DNA of 64,000 nt, taken from NCBI RefSeq assembly GCF_902459465.1, contig NC_047066.1, forward strand, positions 10,109,047-10,173,046, in the 5' to 3' direction. The position numbers were made by a program, and so were the translations under genes. Of this stretch, positions 1 through 31,400 are shown in pieces. This DNA comes from Asterias rubens. Lineage: Eukaryota > Echinodermata > Asteroidea > Forcipulatida > Asteriidae. The notes below the pieces were generated by a model. The model was given only the letters and a program-made list of their open reading frames with translations, was not told where the DNA came from and did not search any database. Position 1 is the stretch's first letter. Each line of letters begins with the position of its first letter.

Positions 1-361
1 TGAGCATTTTTCCTTGCATTTGCATCAGTGCTTCACTCATGTGCCTATAAGAATTTTTATAATAAAATAAAAAAAGGAAATTCTGCCAAGGTGCAATCTG
101 TAAAGCGGGAAACTTCTGATTATAGGTTGAATGAAATTTCCAAGTTGTCAGGAAATATTTTATTAAAATAACCAATAAGATTGAATTATACCGACCTAAA
201 CTCATACCTCTGAAGTTGAAAAGACAAACATTCTTCTCTGTCTTTAATTACAAGAAACACTTAGTGTATTACTTTATATAGTATTTTTGTAGTTTTTTTC
301 TACTAATTATCTTTAAGAAAGATGTAAATCTATGCTTACTATGCAATGTTTCTCTCCCTGT

Positions 362-460
362 CAACCATTTCATACACTGGGATTCGAACCCACACGCCGA
401 TGACTTAACCATCAGAACTTGAATTTGATCCTCTAAACCACTCGGCCATGAGACCCTTTG
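362..460 (-). mobile_element. tRNA-like SINE fragment
   Basis: The minus strand reads ATGGCCGAGTGGTTTAGAG ... GGGTTCGAATCCCAG, with a Ser/Leu-type tRNA head and an over-long middle. Continues toward ~340. Confidence 0.6.
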
Positions 461-1396
461 AGAAAGGGTATTCTAATTTCAAGTGTTGTATAAATTTCTT
501 GTCGATGGAAAGAAAGATATATATCTTGCGCGCTGGAAGTATTCTTATAATATGCTCGAGCAGGTGATTGCCTCCAAATTTTCCTGTAGAAAGTGCCCAG
601 TGTGACAATGCTCTTTGACGGTAACACCCCTATGTTCCGACATCCCTATATTCCGACACCCCTGGTGTATTTTCCTAATCCCAACCTAAACCCTAACCCT
701 AGAGGGCAAATCATCAGAGGTTTTCAGAACACAGCGCTGTCGGAAATATAGAGCAGTCACCCTTGGGAGATCTCTTTAGAAGCATTATGTGAGATTTTTC
801 TGACGACTCTATCGACTGTGGTTTGGGATTGTTTTTTTGCCTTACTCTTGTTTGACTAGTACTGCCTTATTAGATGTATTGATCCAATTCACCTAACATC
901 ATCACAATAATCCATGGTTGCGCCATTTTGGGGGTTGTTGTATAGTTTATTGCACATTGTAGGAGATGTACCATCTAAACGCTTACCAAAATGGCAAGCA
1001 TGGGAAAGTCACTTGTGACGTTGGTGAAAGGAGTCAATACTCAACTTTTTTAATGAAATATTTTATAAATTATCTGTTTTCAGAGACATTAATTGTTATT
1101 TTTAAATTTATTGGTTTGATTTGGTGTGTATGCTTCTGAGGCGCGTGGAATATGCTTGCTGCAATTCTTTTTATCACAAATTATATTTATTGACATGTTG
1201 TGAAAACTGTTTTTTTACATGCAGATTTCAAGATATATTTTGATCCAGAAAAGATATTCCAATTCTAAAAGTACTTTTAAGTGAAAATTACTATGATTGC
1301 AAATAGAGCATTATGCTTTAAAAAACACTTTTATTTAGTTGTTGTTTGCTTAGCTTTGATGCACAGGCAGGAATCTTTAGAAATTTGTTTTCTCTC

Positions 1397-1782
1397 CAAA
1401 GACAGTGGACACTATTGGTAATTGTCAAAGACCAGTCTTCTCACTTGCTGTATCTCAACATATGCATAAAATAACAAACCTGTGAAAATTTCAGCTCAAT
1501 CGGTCATCGAAAGTGCGAGATAATAATGAAAGAAAAAACACCCTTGCCACACGAAGTTGTGTGCTTTCTGATGCTTGATTTCGAGACCTCAAGTTCTAAA
1601 TCTGAGGTCTCGAAATCAAATTCGTGGAAAATTACTTCTTTCTCGAAAACTACATTACTTCAGAGGGAGCCTTTTCTCACAATGTTTTATACTATCAACC
1701 TCTCCCCATTACTCGTTACTAAGTAAGTTGTTATGCTAAAAGTTATTTTGAGTAATTACCAATAGTGTCCACTGCCTTTAAA
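1397..1782 (+). mobile_element. T1 MITE (TTAA type)
   Basis: Full-length ~385-bp copy. The ends read AGRCAGTGGACACTATTGG and the inverse, with an internal palindrome centred on GAGACCTCA/TGAGGTCTC. Confidence 0.9.
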
Positions 1783-2612
1783 GCTTTTTATAACGTATTT
1801 TCAATTCAATAGTTTTGTTTCTGTTATTGTTATCTCACCTTGTGTACCTTTGAGCTGTAGACAATCTTCAAGCAACTCGTAAAAATAAATAACATTATTT
1901 TAGTATTCAGAGTGAAACTTGTTTACGGATTATGTTGTCAGTTATTGTTGTTATTTTGTTGTTATATTGATATTGATTTGTCAGAGAAGTGTGTTCTGCC
2001 TTTGAAGGCATAATAAGCCACGTTTAGCTAAGTAATCTCAATTGTAAAAGCTAACTTGTCAAAGAGAATCAAACAAAACTCATGTTTATGTATGGTGTTT
2101 GAATAAAATGGTTTTAAGGGGCACACATTTAAGATTGTGAGAATAAAACAAGGGTTCAGTCACAAATTGGCAGTTGACTAACAGAAGAAATAATGAAGAA
2201 ATTCAGTATTTCCGATTTTGACCAATAAAAGTGGTTTGTATTTTTTATGTTAGGGTGGCCATCATTACAAGGGAAAGATTGGGGTTTTGTGGTCGAGTTT
2301 TTTTCTTCAAAGTGGGCGCTAGAGGGCGTCCCACCAACCTACCTTTTCCCGTGGAGTTTTGTGTTTAATTTTGCAGACGACGACAACGTCTTTAATTTAG
2401 AGATTCGTTTGGTAAGTTACGACAATTTGTATCTTTTAGTTACAGAACGACATGAAGATTTCTTTATGTAATGTTGGTATATATATTTATGCATAATAAG
2501 AATTAGAAATATAGTTGATTTTGACGTTAATTTTTTCAATATTTACAGTCTGTCAAAAAATTTCAGTTTTGACTTCAGTCACTGTTTGGGTTGTTATGGA
2601 TTTTGTACACAA

Positions 2613-3267
2613 CAACCTACACGCTAACTGTTGCTGTATTTTTTTAGTGTAGATTGTGTTGTGCGGTAGGTATGGAAGGGAACAATATTATGGACCCCAA
2701 TAATAATATTACTATTTTTTACTGACGAACGTCGGGAGGAATTGAACTTTTATTTTAAGGCAAAAGAAATTTGTGTTTGGGGCCAGGTTATTTAACACTC
2801 ATCCATAAATGACATTGATTGAGTACTTCTTCATATAAGGTTTATCGCGAATAGCAAAATATCAAGAGAGGGCGCTGTTGAACCCACACAAAGGTATAGG
2901 CGTTGCGTGCCCGAGTCGTACAAACTGCATAGTAACCGCCCATCAACCTACACGCTAACTGTTGCTGTATTTTTGTAGTGTAGATTGTGTTGTGCGGTAG
3001 GTATGGAAGGGAACAATATTATGGACCCCAATAATAATATTACTATTTTTTACTGACGAACGTCGGGAGGAATTGAACTTTTATTTTAAGGCAAAAGAAA
3101 TTTGTGTTTGGGGCCGGGTTAACACTCATCCATAAATGACATTGATTGAGTACTTCTTCATATAAGGTTTATCGCGAATAGCAAAATATCAAGAGAGGGC
3201 GCTGTTGAACCCACACAAAGGTATAGGCGTTGCGTGCCCGAGTCGTACAAACTGCATAGTAACCGCC
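2613..3267. repeat. 331-bp tandem duplication
   Basis: Unit 1 2613-2943, unit 2 2944-3267, nearly identical. They differ by a few bases and a 4-base deletion in unit 2 (GGTTATTTAACAC versus GGTTAACAC). Each unit ends in ATAGTAACCGCCC. The low divergence implies a recent event. No gene within. Confidence 0.95.
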
Positions 3268-3442
3268 CCATATTCCTTCCCACAATGCAGTGCGTTTCTG
3301 AATCGCGATAAACCTTATCATCTGATCATGACTTCAGTTGAATTTGTTCACTTGCCAAACATAGTCAGAGTTCTATTTCTACATCCATGGAGTCAGACAG
3401 TCAGAGTCAGACAGTCATTTTCAGATTAAGTGTCACAAAAAA

Positions 3443-3530
3443 TTAGTTGCGATAATCGTAACCTTCCATCCTCCCAACGGTCGGGAGGATGGAGGGTTAA
3501 CACGATCATTGCTACTACATAAAACCTGCG
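3443..3530. mobile_element. Hairpin repeat (TTAGTTGC family)
   Basis: TTAGTTGCGATAATCG ... CCTTCCATCCTCCC / GGGAGGATGGAGGG. Lies between the tandem duplication and the foldback element. Confidence 0.65.
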
Positions 3531-3591
3531 ATAATTGTACACCCTCCTCTTGATGTCGGAACCATAGATGGGGAGGAGTGTTATGATGGAG

Positions 3592-4298
3592 GCTGGTCAT
3601 CTCGCCACCTAGCAAGCTCGCCACCAACAAAGTCGCCCCCTGCAAAGTCGCCCTCTAACCGGCTCGCCCCGAGTTGTTACAAAGTCGCCCCCTGACAATG
3701 TCGCCCCCAAACAATGTCGCCCCTTGCAAAGTCGCCCCCCGACAATGTCGCCCCCAGCCAATGTCGCCCCCTAGCAAAGTCGCCCCCAGAAAATAGTTAA
3801 GGATTCTTTCGGTAATATAATGGCTTAATTATTGTATCGGAAAGAATATAAAGTAAGCCTACTTAAAGTTAGGGTTAGGGTTAGGGTTAGGGTTAGGGTT
3901 AATGACCAGGAAACCTGTATTAAATTTAACATTTACAGAGTAGATTTTCAATAGAAAGGCCCTATTAATTAGACCTTCCACAATCACATTAGGCCTACTT
4001 CATACGGAATTTTTTTCTGAAAATTTTTTAACTATATTTTTTTACCATAATTATTGCAGCCTTAATTATTTTCTGAACAACATCTGGGGGCGACTTTGCT
4101 AGGGGGCGACATTGGCTGGGGGCGACATTGGCTTGGGGCGACATTGTCAGGGGGCGACTTTGCTAGGGGGCGGCATTGTTTGGGGGCGACATTGCCAGGG
4201 GGCGACTTTGTTTCAACCCGGGGCGAGCCAGGTAGGGGGCGACTTTGCAGGGGGCGACTTTGTTGGTGGCGAGCTTGTCAGGTGTCGAGATGACCAGC
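3592..4298. mobile_element. Foldback element with tandem-repeat arms and telomere-like core
   Basis: Outer ends GCTGGTCAT / ATGACCAGC, then CTCGCC / GGCGAG, then arms (to ~3790 and from ~4085) built of tandem 17-18 bp units around GTCGCCCCC on the left and GGGGGCGAC on the right. The ~290-bp centre is AT-rich and holds five TTAGGG units. The structure resembles Drosophila FB-type elements; no transposase. Confidence 0.85.
3869..3900 (+). repeat. Interstitial telomere-like repeat (TTAGGG)5
   Basis: Five perfect TTAGGG units plus TTA, inside the foldback element. Shorter CCCTAA runs occur near 685 and 34537. Confidence 0.95.
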
Positions 4299-4299
4299 A

Positions 4300-4700
4300 T
4301 TCGTTATGATTATCCCAACTACTGGACTCAAGCTGTGGTGTTTCTGATCAGCAGAGTGCGGGTTCAGCGGAGTGTGGGTTCGAGTCCCAGTCGTGACACT
4401 GTGTCCTTAAAAAAGCAAGACAATTAACCATAATGCTTTGTCCTTTGGATGGGACGTAAAGTCGTTGGTTCTGACATTTTTTGAGATTGGTTCACCCATA
4501 TGCGTATTTCACCATCCCCAGCACCTTGTAAAACCTTGGGTGAAGTGCCAGGTAAAAGGAGAAGGTCTCATGATTCGAAACGTAGTACCACATTTCTCGC
4601 AGAAAAATACTGAAGGTTAAAGCGCCTTGAGCAAATGTCACTGAGTGACGGATATGAGTGCGAAAAATAAGAAGCTACTATATTAAAATTGAAAGTATAA
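4300..4700 (+). mobile_element. tRNA-derived SINE with LINE-like 3' tail
   Basis: Head with GATCAGCAGAGTG and GGTTCGAGTCCC, body GACACTGTGTCCTT and TTGGATGGGACGTAAAG, tail AGCGCCTTGAGCA ... GAGTGACGGATATGAGTGC ending in a short AT-rich run. The tail resembles the 3' end of the LINE at 12.3 kb. Confidence 0.75.
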
Positions 4701-4804
4701 AATTTCCTTTTGCAGCATGGCTGAAAAATATTGAATAGAACACTTTCTCCTATCAAGGTTTAGGCCCTACATGTACTTCATCATTGAGAGCTACGACCGT
4801 AGGT

Positions 4805-25162
<20,358 letters not shown>

Positions 25163-25751
25163 TGTTGGAGGATTTCCCCTGGCAGGAAGAGATTATTCTG
25201 ATTGCTGGTCAGTTGAATTTTCTCAAAATGTTTGAAGATGATGGTAGCGTGATGAAGCTCTTATGTAACTCTTGAAAAAAGCTTGTTTTTGTTTACAAAA
25301 GTGCACAGTGTCCTGGTTGTGTAAGTAACTTTAACTTATTTTAAATATTGAGTTTGATAATTTTATCTGTATATAATTGAAAGTGTGTAATATTCTTATA
25401 AATGTTCAAAGTTGTGTTTTTAATCCAGAATGAACCCGATGTTCATTGTGAAGAAATTGTCTTTATATTATTTGTATTTTTCTTTGTATTTTTAATCTTC
25501 ACACATAAATACAGATCGGTAATTTGTGATGATTTTTACTGATTTTAAAACTGTCCTGAAATGGATTGCATATGGCCATTAGATTTCCTTTTAGGCATCA
25601 AATTACTTCAAATGAATGAGACATAACCCATTCAGTTATTCCCCCAAAATTACCAGAATAATCACTTTTAGAAAGAAAAAAAAGTCCAAGTGTTAATGGG
25701 ACACATTTGAAAATACAAATATTGTCCTATACCTTTTTTTTACCCTCTTGC

Positions 25752-26144
25752 TTAAAGGAACACGTTGCCTTGGATCGGTCGAGTTGGTCTTTGAAAAGTG
25801 TTTGAAACGGTTTTTTATAAAATGCATATGGGTAGAAAGATGTTTTAAAAGTAGAATACAATGATCCAAGCAAACATGCCTCGAAATTGCACGGTTTTCC
25901 TTTTACCTCGTCAACTAACACGTTCGGCCATTTATGGGAATCAAATTTTTGACTCCCATAAATGGCTGACCGTGTTAGTTCGCAAAGTAAAAGGAAAACC
26001 ACGCAATTTTGAGGCAAACTTGTGTGGATCATTGTATTCTACTTTTAAAACATCTTTCCAATCATATGCATTTTATAAAAAAAAACGGTTACAAACGCTT
26101 TTTATAGACCAACTCATCCGATCCAAGGCAACGTGTTCTTTTAA
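25752..26144. mobile_element. T2 foldback MITE downstream of SANBR
   Basis: Full-length with TTAA at both ends; near-complete palindrome with centre ATTTTTGACTCCCAT. Confidence 0.93.
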
Positions 26145-26601
26145 GTGGAAGTAGGTTGAATCTTCCGGCCGATTGCAGCCGCTATGAGCATTTCAGTAAG
26201 AGCCTTTTGTGACTGCTATGGTCTCTTAAAGGGTTAAGGTACTGGTAATTTTCACTTAAATTTTGTTGTTTTAATAACACACCTGTAAACAACACTGAAC
26301 TCATACACAAGATACAGAATAAGCAGTGACTCAATTCAATGTCATCTTCCAAAGCACCATATGGCAACTTTATTGACCTCAAAAACACACATAAACAATT
26401 TAACTAAACCAAAACAACAAAACCAACTTGGAATCAATCCTATCATTTTCAAATGCCAAACTAGGATATAAAGGCCAATTCAAATGTAATTTGTATACAT
26501 GTAACTTATTTACTAACAGTCAAAATAGAATTCTCTCTTACTAAAAAAAAAAGTAACATTACTATATTTACGGCACAATCAGATCAGATTTCATCAAACC
26601 T

Positions 26602-27034
26602 TTAAAGGTAGGGTCATAGGTTGATTTACGCAACGATATGCTGGCACAATTATAAAGAAAAATACATTAAAAGTCACCTGTGAAAGTTTTAACTGAGTAC
26701 TGTGTCTTCTTGCTGAGAAAACGGGGAAAAATGCCGCTGTGCTTTCACAAGAGCATCAATGTTATAGCGAGGTGAAAGCAGGTACATGTACCAACCACAT
26801 CTCTGGCCGCCTAATTCTCAATTAGACACAAACCCTCAGAAATCTGAGAAAAGGTTTATGCATGAATCAGATTAAAATGTTTAGGGGTGAAAATTACCAA
26901 AAGCATAATATTTTAAAGGAAATCCTTTCTCAAAATAGTTTATACTATCAACAGCTGCGGGGCCTCTTACCAAATACGTTTTCCATGGTAATTAATTAAT
27001 TTAAGCATTTACCAATTTATGACCCTACCTTTAA
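26602..27034. mobile_element. T3 MITE (TTAA type), single copy
   Basis: TTAA|AGGTAGGGTCATA ... TATGACCCTACCT|TTAA. A third family with the same border structure as T1 and T2 but unrelated sequence inside. Non-coding. Confidence 0.85.
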
Positions 27035-27943
27035 GTTTACTGATTTAAGAGAAGCCCTACACCCCTCCCCCATCATGCCATTCTTCACCTCACTCTCCTC
27101 ACCTCACCTCCTCATTTATGATGCTTACAAATATTTGTCTACTTTGGTAAGCATACAAAAAGTGCTTACCATTAAACAGCTTTTAAAATAATACTATAAT
27201 TATGTGCTAGTTTTTAACAGCTCTTTATTATAAACTAAAAGTTAGTTAAACTTAAGTATTGTTCTTTGGTCACAAACAACAACAAAAATATATCGGTGGA
27301 ATCACATAATACATTAAAAACAAATACAAATAAACAAGAAGTTGTTGTCACATCCATGTTGAAATGCATTGATTTATTCTTAGTGCCAAAGCAAACGCAA
27401 AGTGAATCTCAGTGATGATAACAAATCCAGGATTGAAACTTGAATTACTTTCACTCAAAAAGTTTGAGCATGGCTTTTAAAAACATGAAAAGCCAACAAG
27501 CTCTTTAGAATAGACGCCTTGCATAGGCTGCCACCACTCACGTTAAACAACGGCAATGTGTACACGACTCATGCACCATTTGTGACTGGTATCCTGCTCA
27601 TTTCTGCTAAGCAGAAAATTATTAAGCGATACTTTCTGCTTAAGCAACCCTAAGGAATGTTCAGTTGGTTACCTACAAGTTGCCTGTAAAAATTGCTTTC
27701 TGTGACAAGGTTTCACTAACCATTGTACGGAAGAGTGATATTTAGTACAAAAAACAGCAAGTTATGTACAAAAACACTTCAAAAATATTTATACTGACTC
27801 AAGGAATGGAACAAATTACCAGAAGTTCAAACCTCCTGTCAACATTTGTAATTTTGGATTATTTAATTAAATGAATTCTGTCAACTGGACTAAGGGGCCA
27901 TTCAGAATAGTCATTGTATGCAAGTCGCCAGACACACAAAGAC

Positions 27944-28316
27944 TTAAAGACACTGGACACTATCGGTAAATGTCAAAGACCAGTCTTCTCTCTGGCTGTA
28001 TCTCAACATATGCATTAAAGAACAAACCTGTGAAAATTTGAACTCAGTCGGGCATAGAACTTGCGAGATAATAACACCCTTGTCACACAAAGTTGTTTGC
28101 TTTCAGATGCTTGATTTCGAGACCTCAAATTCTAAATCTGAGGTCTCGAAATCAAATTCGTAGAAAATTACTTCTTTGTCGAAAACTACTCCACTTCAGA
28201 GGGAGCTTTTTCTCACAATGTTTTATACTACCAACCTCTCCCCATTATTTGTTACCAAGTAAGGTTTTATGCTAGTAATTATTTTGAGTAATTACCAATA
28301 GTGTCCATCGCCTTGA
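27944..28316 (+). mobile_element. T1 MITE, intergenic
   Basis: CTTAAAGACACTGGACAC to GTGTCCATCGCCTTGAAG; full-length, right end mutated. Lies in the 3' flank of the WD40 gene. Confidence 0.88.
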
Positions 28317-28470
28317 AGGCCACTTCAAGGTTATCTACACTCAACCATTTTTCCAGAGGTCGTTGCCACCTACTCCTTGGACTGGTAGAGCAGAACAGAA
28401 AGCACCAACTCCCAAACATAAATGAGTGAATTTGAATTTTGATTATGTAAACTTTGGATTATTAAATCTT

Positions 28471-31400
28471 TTACATTTGTTTCATATCCATGAAGTAGAG
28501 ATACCTTGACGATCCAGCCACAAATTTAGGGACTGTGCCTTTTCTGTTATTGTCCAAGCAGTAGACGCCACGAGGGAGATCCACCAACCGGCCGGTTGTC
28601 TAAAGAAAAAAAGATGAGGGAATATGATCATTATATTATTTAAATATATGAATACATGAATACAAATCACAAGTGATTTAACTGAAAGGCATTGGACACC
28701 TTAGGTAATTGTCAAAGACCAATATTCTCACCTGCATAAAATAATAAATGGGTGAAAATTGTGGCTTAATTGGTCATCAAAGTTGCAGAAGAATAATAAA
28801 AGAAAAAACACCCTTGTTGCACAAATGTGTGTGCTTTCATTTTGGATGCCTAAATAGTCAACTATAGCTGCTCGAACTTGCTCCAAGTTGCAAGAAGTCT
28901 CTGCTAAAAAACCTTGAGTTCTTCATCAGCACTTATTCATCACGGTAATTGGTTTCATCCATAGATTCAGAGTTTGAATGCCAATCTCAGTATAAAATAA
29001 TTCTTTTGATAACACCCCTTACCCCTCACACGGCGTGCAATACCCAGACGTCTTTTTACCCACCTCGAACCCAATCAAATGTGCACTGTGTATCTGAAAC
29101 GCGCGTACGAACGTTACGTGTACGAAGATGATCAATAGTCTGTTGGGGTGTTACAAAACCAATATTAACTGCTTTAACTCGTGATACGCTTAAAACTCTG
29201 ACTTCCTCAGTGATCCCCGGACCATTCCAAAATAGAACGCTCCGGGGATCACCTCGGGAGTCGTAGTTTTAACTATAGCACTCGAAGCAGTCAATATTTG
29301 TATACTATTACCTGGAGTGTTCCTCTATCGATGACCCTGACCATATTGGCATCACACCCTCCTACAGCGATGTTATCTTTACCGAGCCACTGTGCACAGT
29401 AAAGCTGAAGAGAGAATCAAATTAAATACATAAACTGTGAACACAAAAACTCGCTCAGCACAGAATAGTATTTCTTTAGCAGAAACAGGTTACCAGCCAA
29501 AATTACATAAACAAATTTGTCTAGCAGTATTTTCTCCTTAACAGCTTTATGAAATTGGGGCCTTCATAAAGACAACAAAATCAGAAACCAGATTCAAGTT
29601 AAAAGAAAATCTTTCCTGTCACTACATTTTGTTTTTACTGATTTAACGGGTCAAACTTTGGTTAAAAAAAAAAAAAAAATCAGTTGCCACTTTAATAGCC
29701 TTCCTTCAACCCCTCCAAGCCTGCCCCTCACATCAATAACACCCCTTGGCAGGGTGTGCACCAGTCCAGCCCAGTGTGGAGGCCTATTCAAAAAGCCACG
29801 TGGCTTCAGTTTGCTGGGTGCTGTGCTTGAGAAAGGATACACTGGTACATGTATGTGGTGGAGTGGAGAGCTGTGTAGATTCTACCTGGGCTTGGCTGGA
29901 ACATGGAGGTAGGAAATATGGCTGTAGAGACCCCCCACTGGGTAAGTTGTAATTTTTGATATCTAAAAAGCCCCCCTGGGAGTAAAACAGACTTCTGGAA
30001 GTTTCACAATAAATTTGTTTCATTACTTTTGACCATCACCGAACCCCACTTTTCTGGGTCTTTATTTACAGTTGCATTTCTGGGCGAAAACTTGCATTAA
30101 CGCAGCCTTACGCTGCCCTGAAATCATTTATAACCGTATAGTAAGATTAGGGATTGGTCCAACCCACTAATTTGTAGCCATATTGTAAAGTAGTCAGTAC
30201 ATGTAGTGAGTACTAGTAAAGTTCTTGTTGGAACAAAGTTGTGAGTACGCAAGCTGAGACACACATCAGCTGAAATGGTGAATTCTTACCAGTGAATTAT
30301 TGAAGTCTTGGGGCACAGTGCGTATCGGGCTCCCTGAGGCATAGTCCCAGATCTGAAGGTTTAAATCTTTCCTCCAGGATCCAGTCACAATGTGATTATG
30401 GTACGGATCAATGTCCAAGGCATCACCGCATACGTGTGGCCCAATCAGTTTCCTGCCATGAAAATCAATCAAAATTAGGGAAAACGAAGGGAGATAAAAT
30501 AATTTAGGGTTGGATTTACCTAAACCAGCCACCTTCGGATTAACAGGTCGGTGCTGTACAAACTGAGCTATAGTTGGCAGTCTCCTTACATGTATTTTTT
30601 GTCAGCATCTTTGTTCCAGTCAGATGTTATACAACCACTAAAAACTGCATAGTACATATTTTTGTGTAAGAAAGGGCAGACATCTCGAAACTCGGGCAGC
30701 TTTTTTGTTTCACAGGGGGCAAGGCAACGTACATTTTGGAAAGATTTTGCAAAAAGCACTTCCATAGAAAAATCTTTACGTCTTAAGGGAAACCTTTTGA
30801 AGGGGCACCAAGGCCAAGACCAGGAGCAACAAGAGGAGATGGCCTCAGCTGTGATTGTAACTCCAGGCATGACGGAGTTTGCGTAAACAAATTTAAAATG
30901 ATTTTCTTTGGACAAACCACTGCGGGCCTCAAATCTTGGAACAGTCTCAACCCTGGAGTGGCCAACAAAACTTACCTTATTGAATGTTCAGTTCGGGTGT
31001 CCCAGAACTGCACAGTGTCATCCCAACCTCCAGATACAAACTCCTCTGATTTGTTGGGGTGAAACTTGAGAGAGAAGATGCGGGAACGATGTCCGTCCAT
31101 CACATTCATGGAAGGACTACAAAAATAAAAGGAGTTCATCTATAATTAAAGACACTGGACACCTTCAGTAATTGTCAAAGACCAATATTCTCACTTGGTG
31201 TATCCCAACATATGAAATAACAAATTTGTGAAAATTTGGACTCAATTGGTCATTGAAGTTGCAAGAGAATAATAAAAGAAAATACACCCTTGTTACAAAA
31301 ATTGTTTGCTTTCAAATGCCTAAAAGGGCTTCAGGTTTGAAGTCTTTAAATGTTTGAGTGAGAAATTACCTCTTTCTCAAAAAAAAGTAACTCTGTTTCA

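Larger units (their letters stand above)
1..4715. other. Upstream intergenic region, repeat-rich, no gene recognised
   Basis: No conserved protein was found on either strand. AT-rich, and occupied by a SINE, a T1 MITE, the tandem duplication, a hairpin repeat, the foldback element and a second SINE. A SANBR 5' leader exon may lie here: a GC-richer stretch before a GGTAAGTT donor at ~2410 is one weak candidate. 461-1390 and 1790-2240 show nothing beyond short CCGACAT words near 635-660. Confidence 0.5.
25163..28470. other. SANBR to WD40-gene intergenic region (convergent 3' ends)
   Basis: Contains the SANBR 3' UTR (AT-rich, end not located), then T2 (25752), T3 (26602) and T1 (27944) MITEs. 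26150-26600 and 27040-27940 are AT-rich with no recognisable gene. Confidence 0.6.

Noticed and set aside
2247-2471. 74-codon open frame before a GGTAAGTT donor
   Set aside because: No homology; kept only as a weak candidate for an untranslated SANBR leader exon.
3600-4290. Regularly spaced short repeats that could suggest a CRISPR array
   Set aside because: The unit is only 9-13 conserved bases with 4-8 base gaps, arranged as two inverted arrays in an intron-bearing eukaryotic genome.
4096-4309. Open frames with GGDxxxGRH-type repeats resembling a repeat protein
   Set aside because: They are translations of the 17-18 bp foldback arm repeats, present in several overlapping frames, with no gene structure.
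30586-30968. Open frame of 109 codons between WD40 exons
   Set aside because: Intronic, with no splice logic or recognised motif; part matches low-complexity repeat words (GGCACCAAGGC) found elsewhere.
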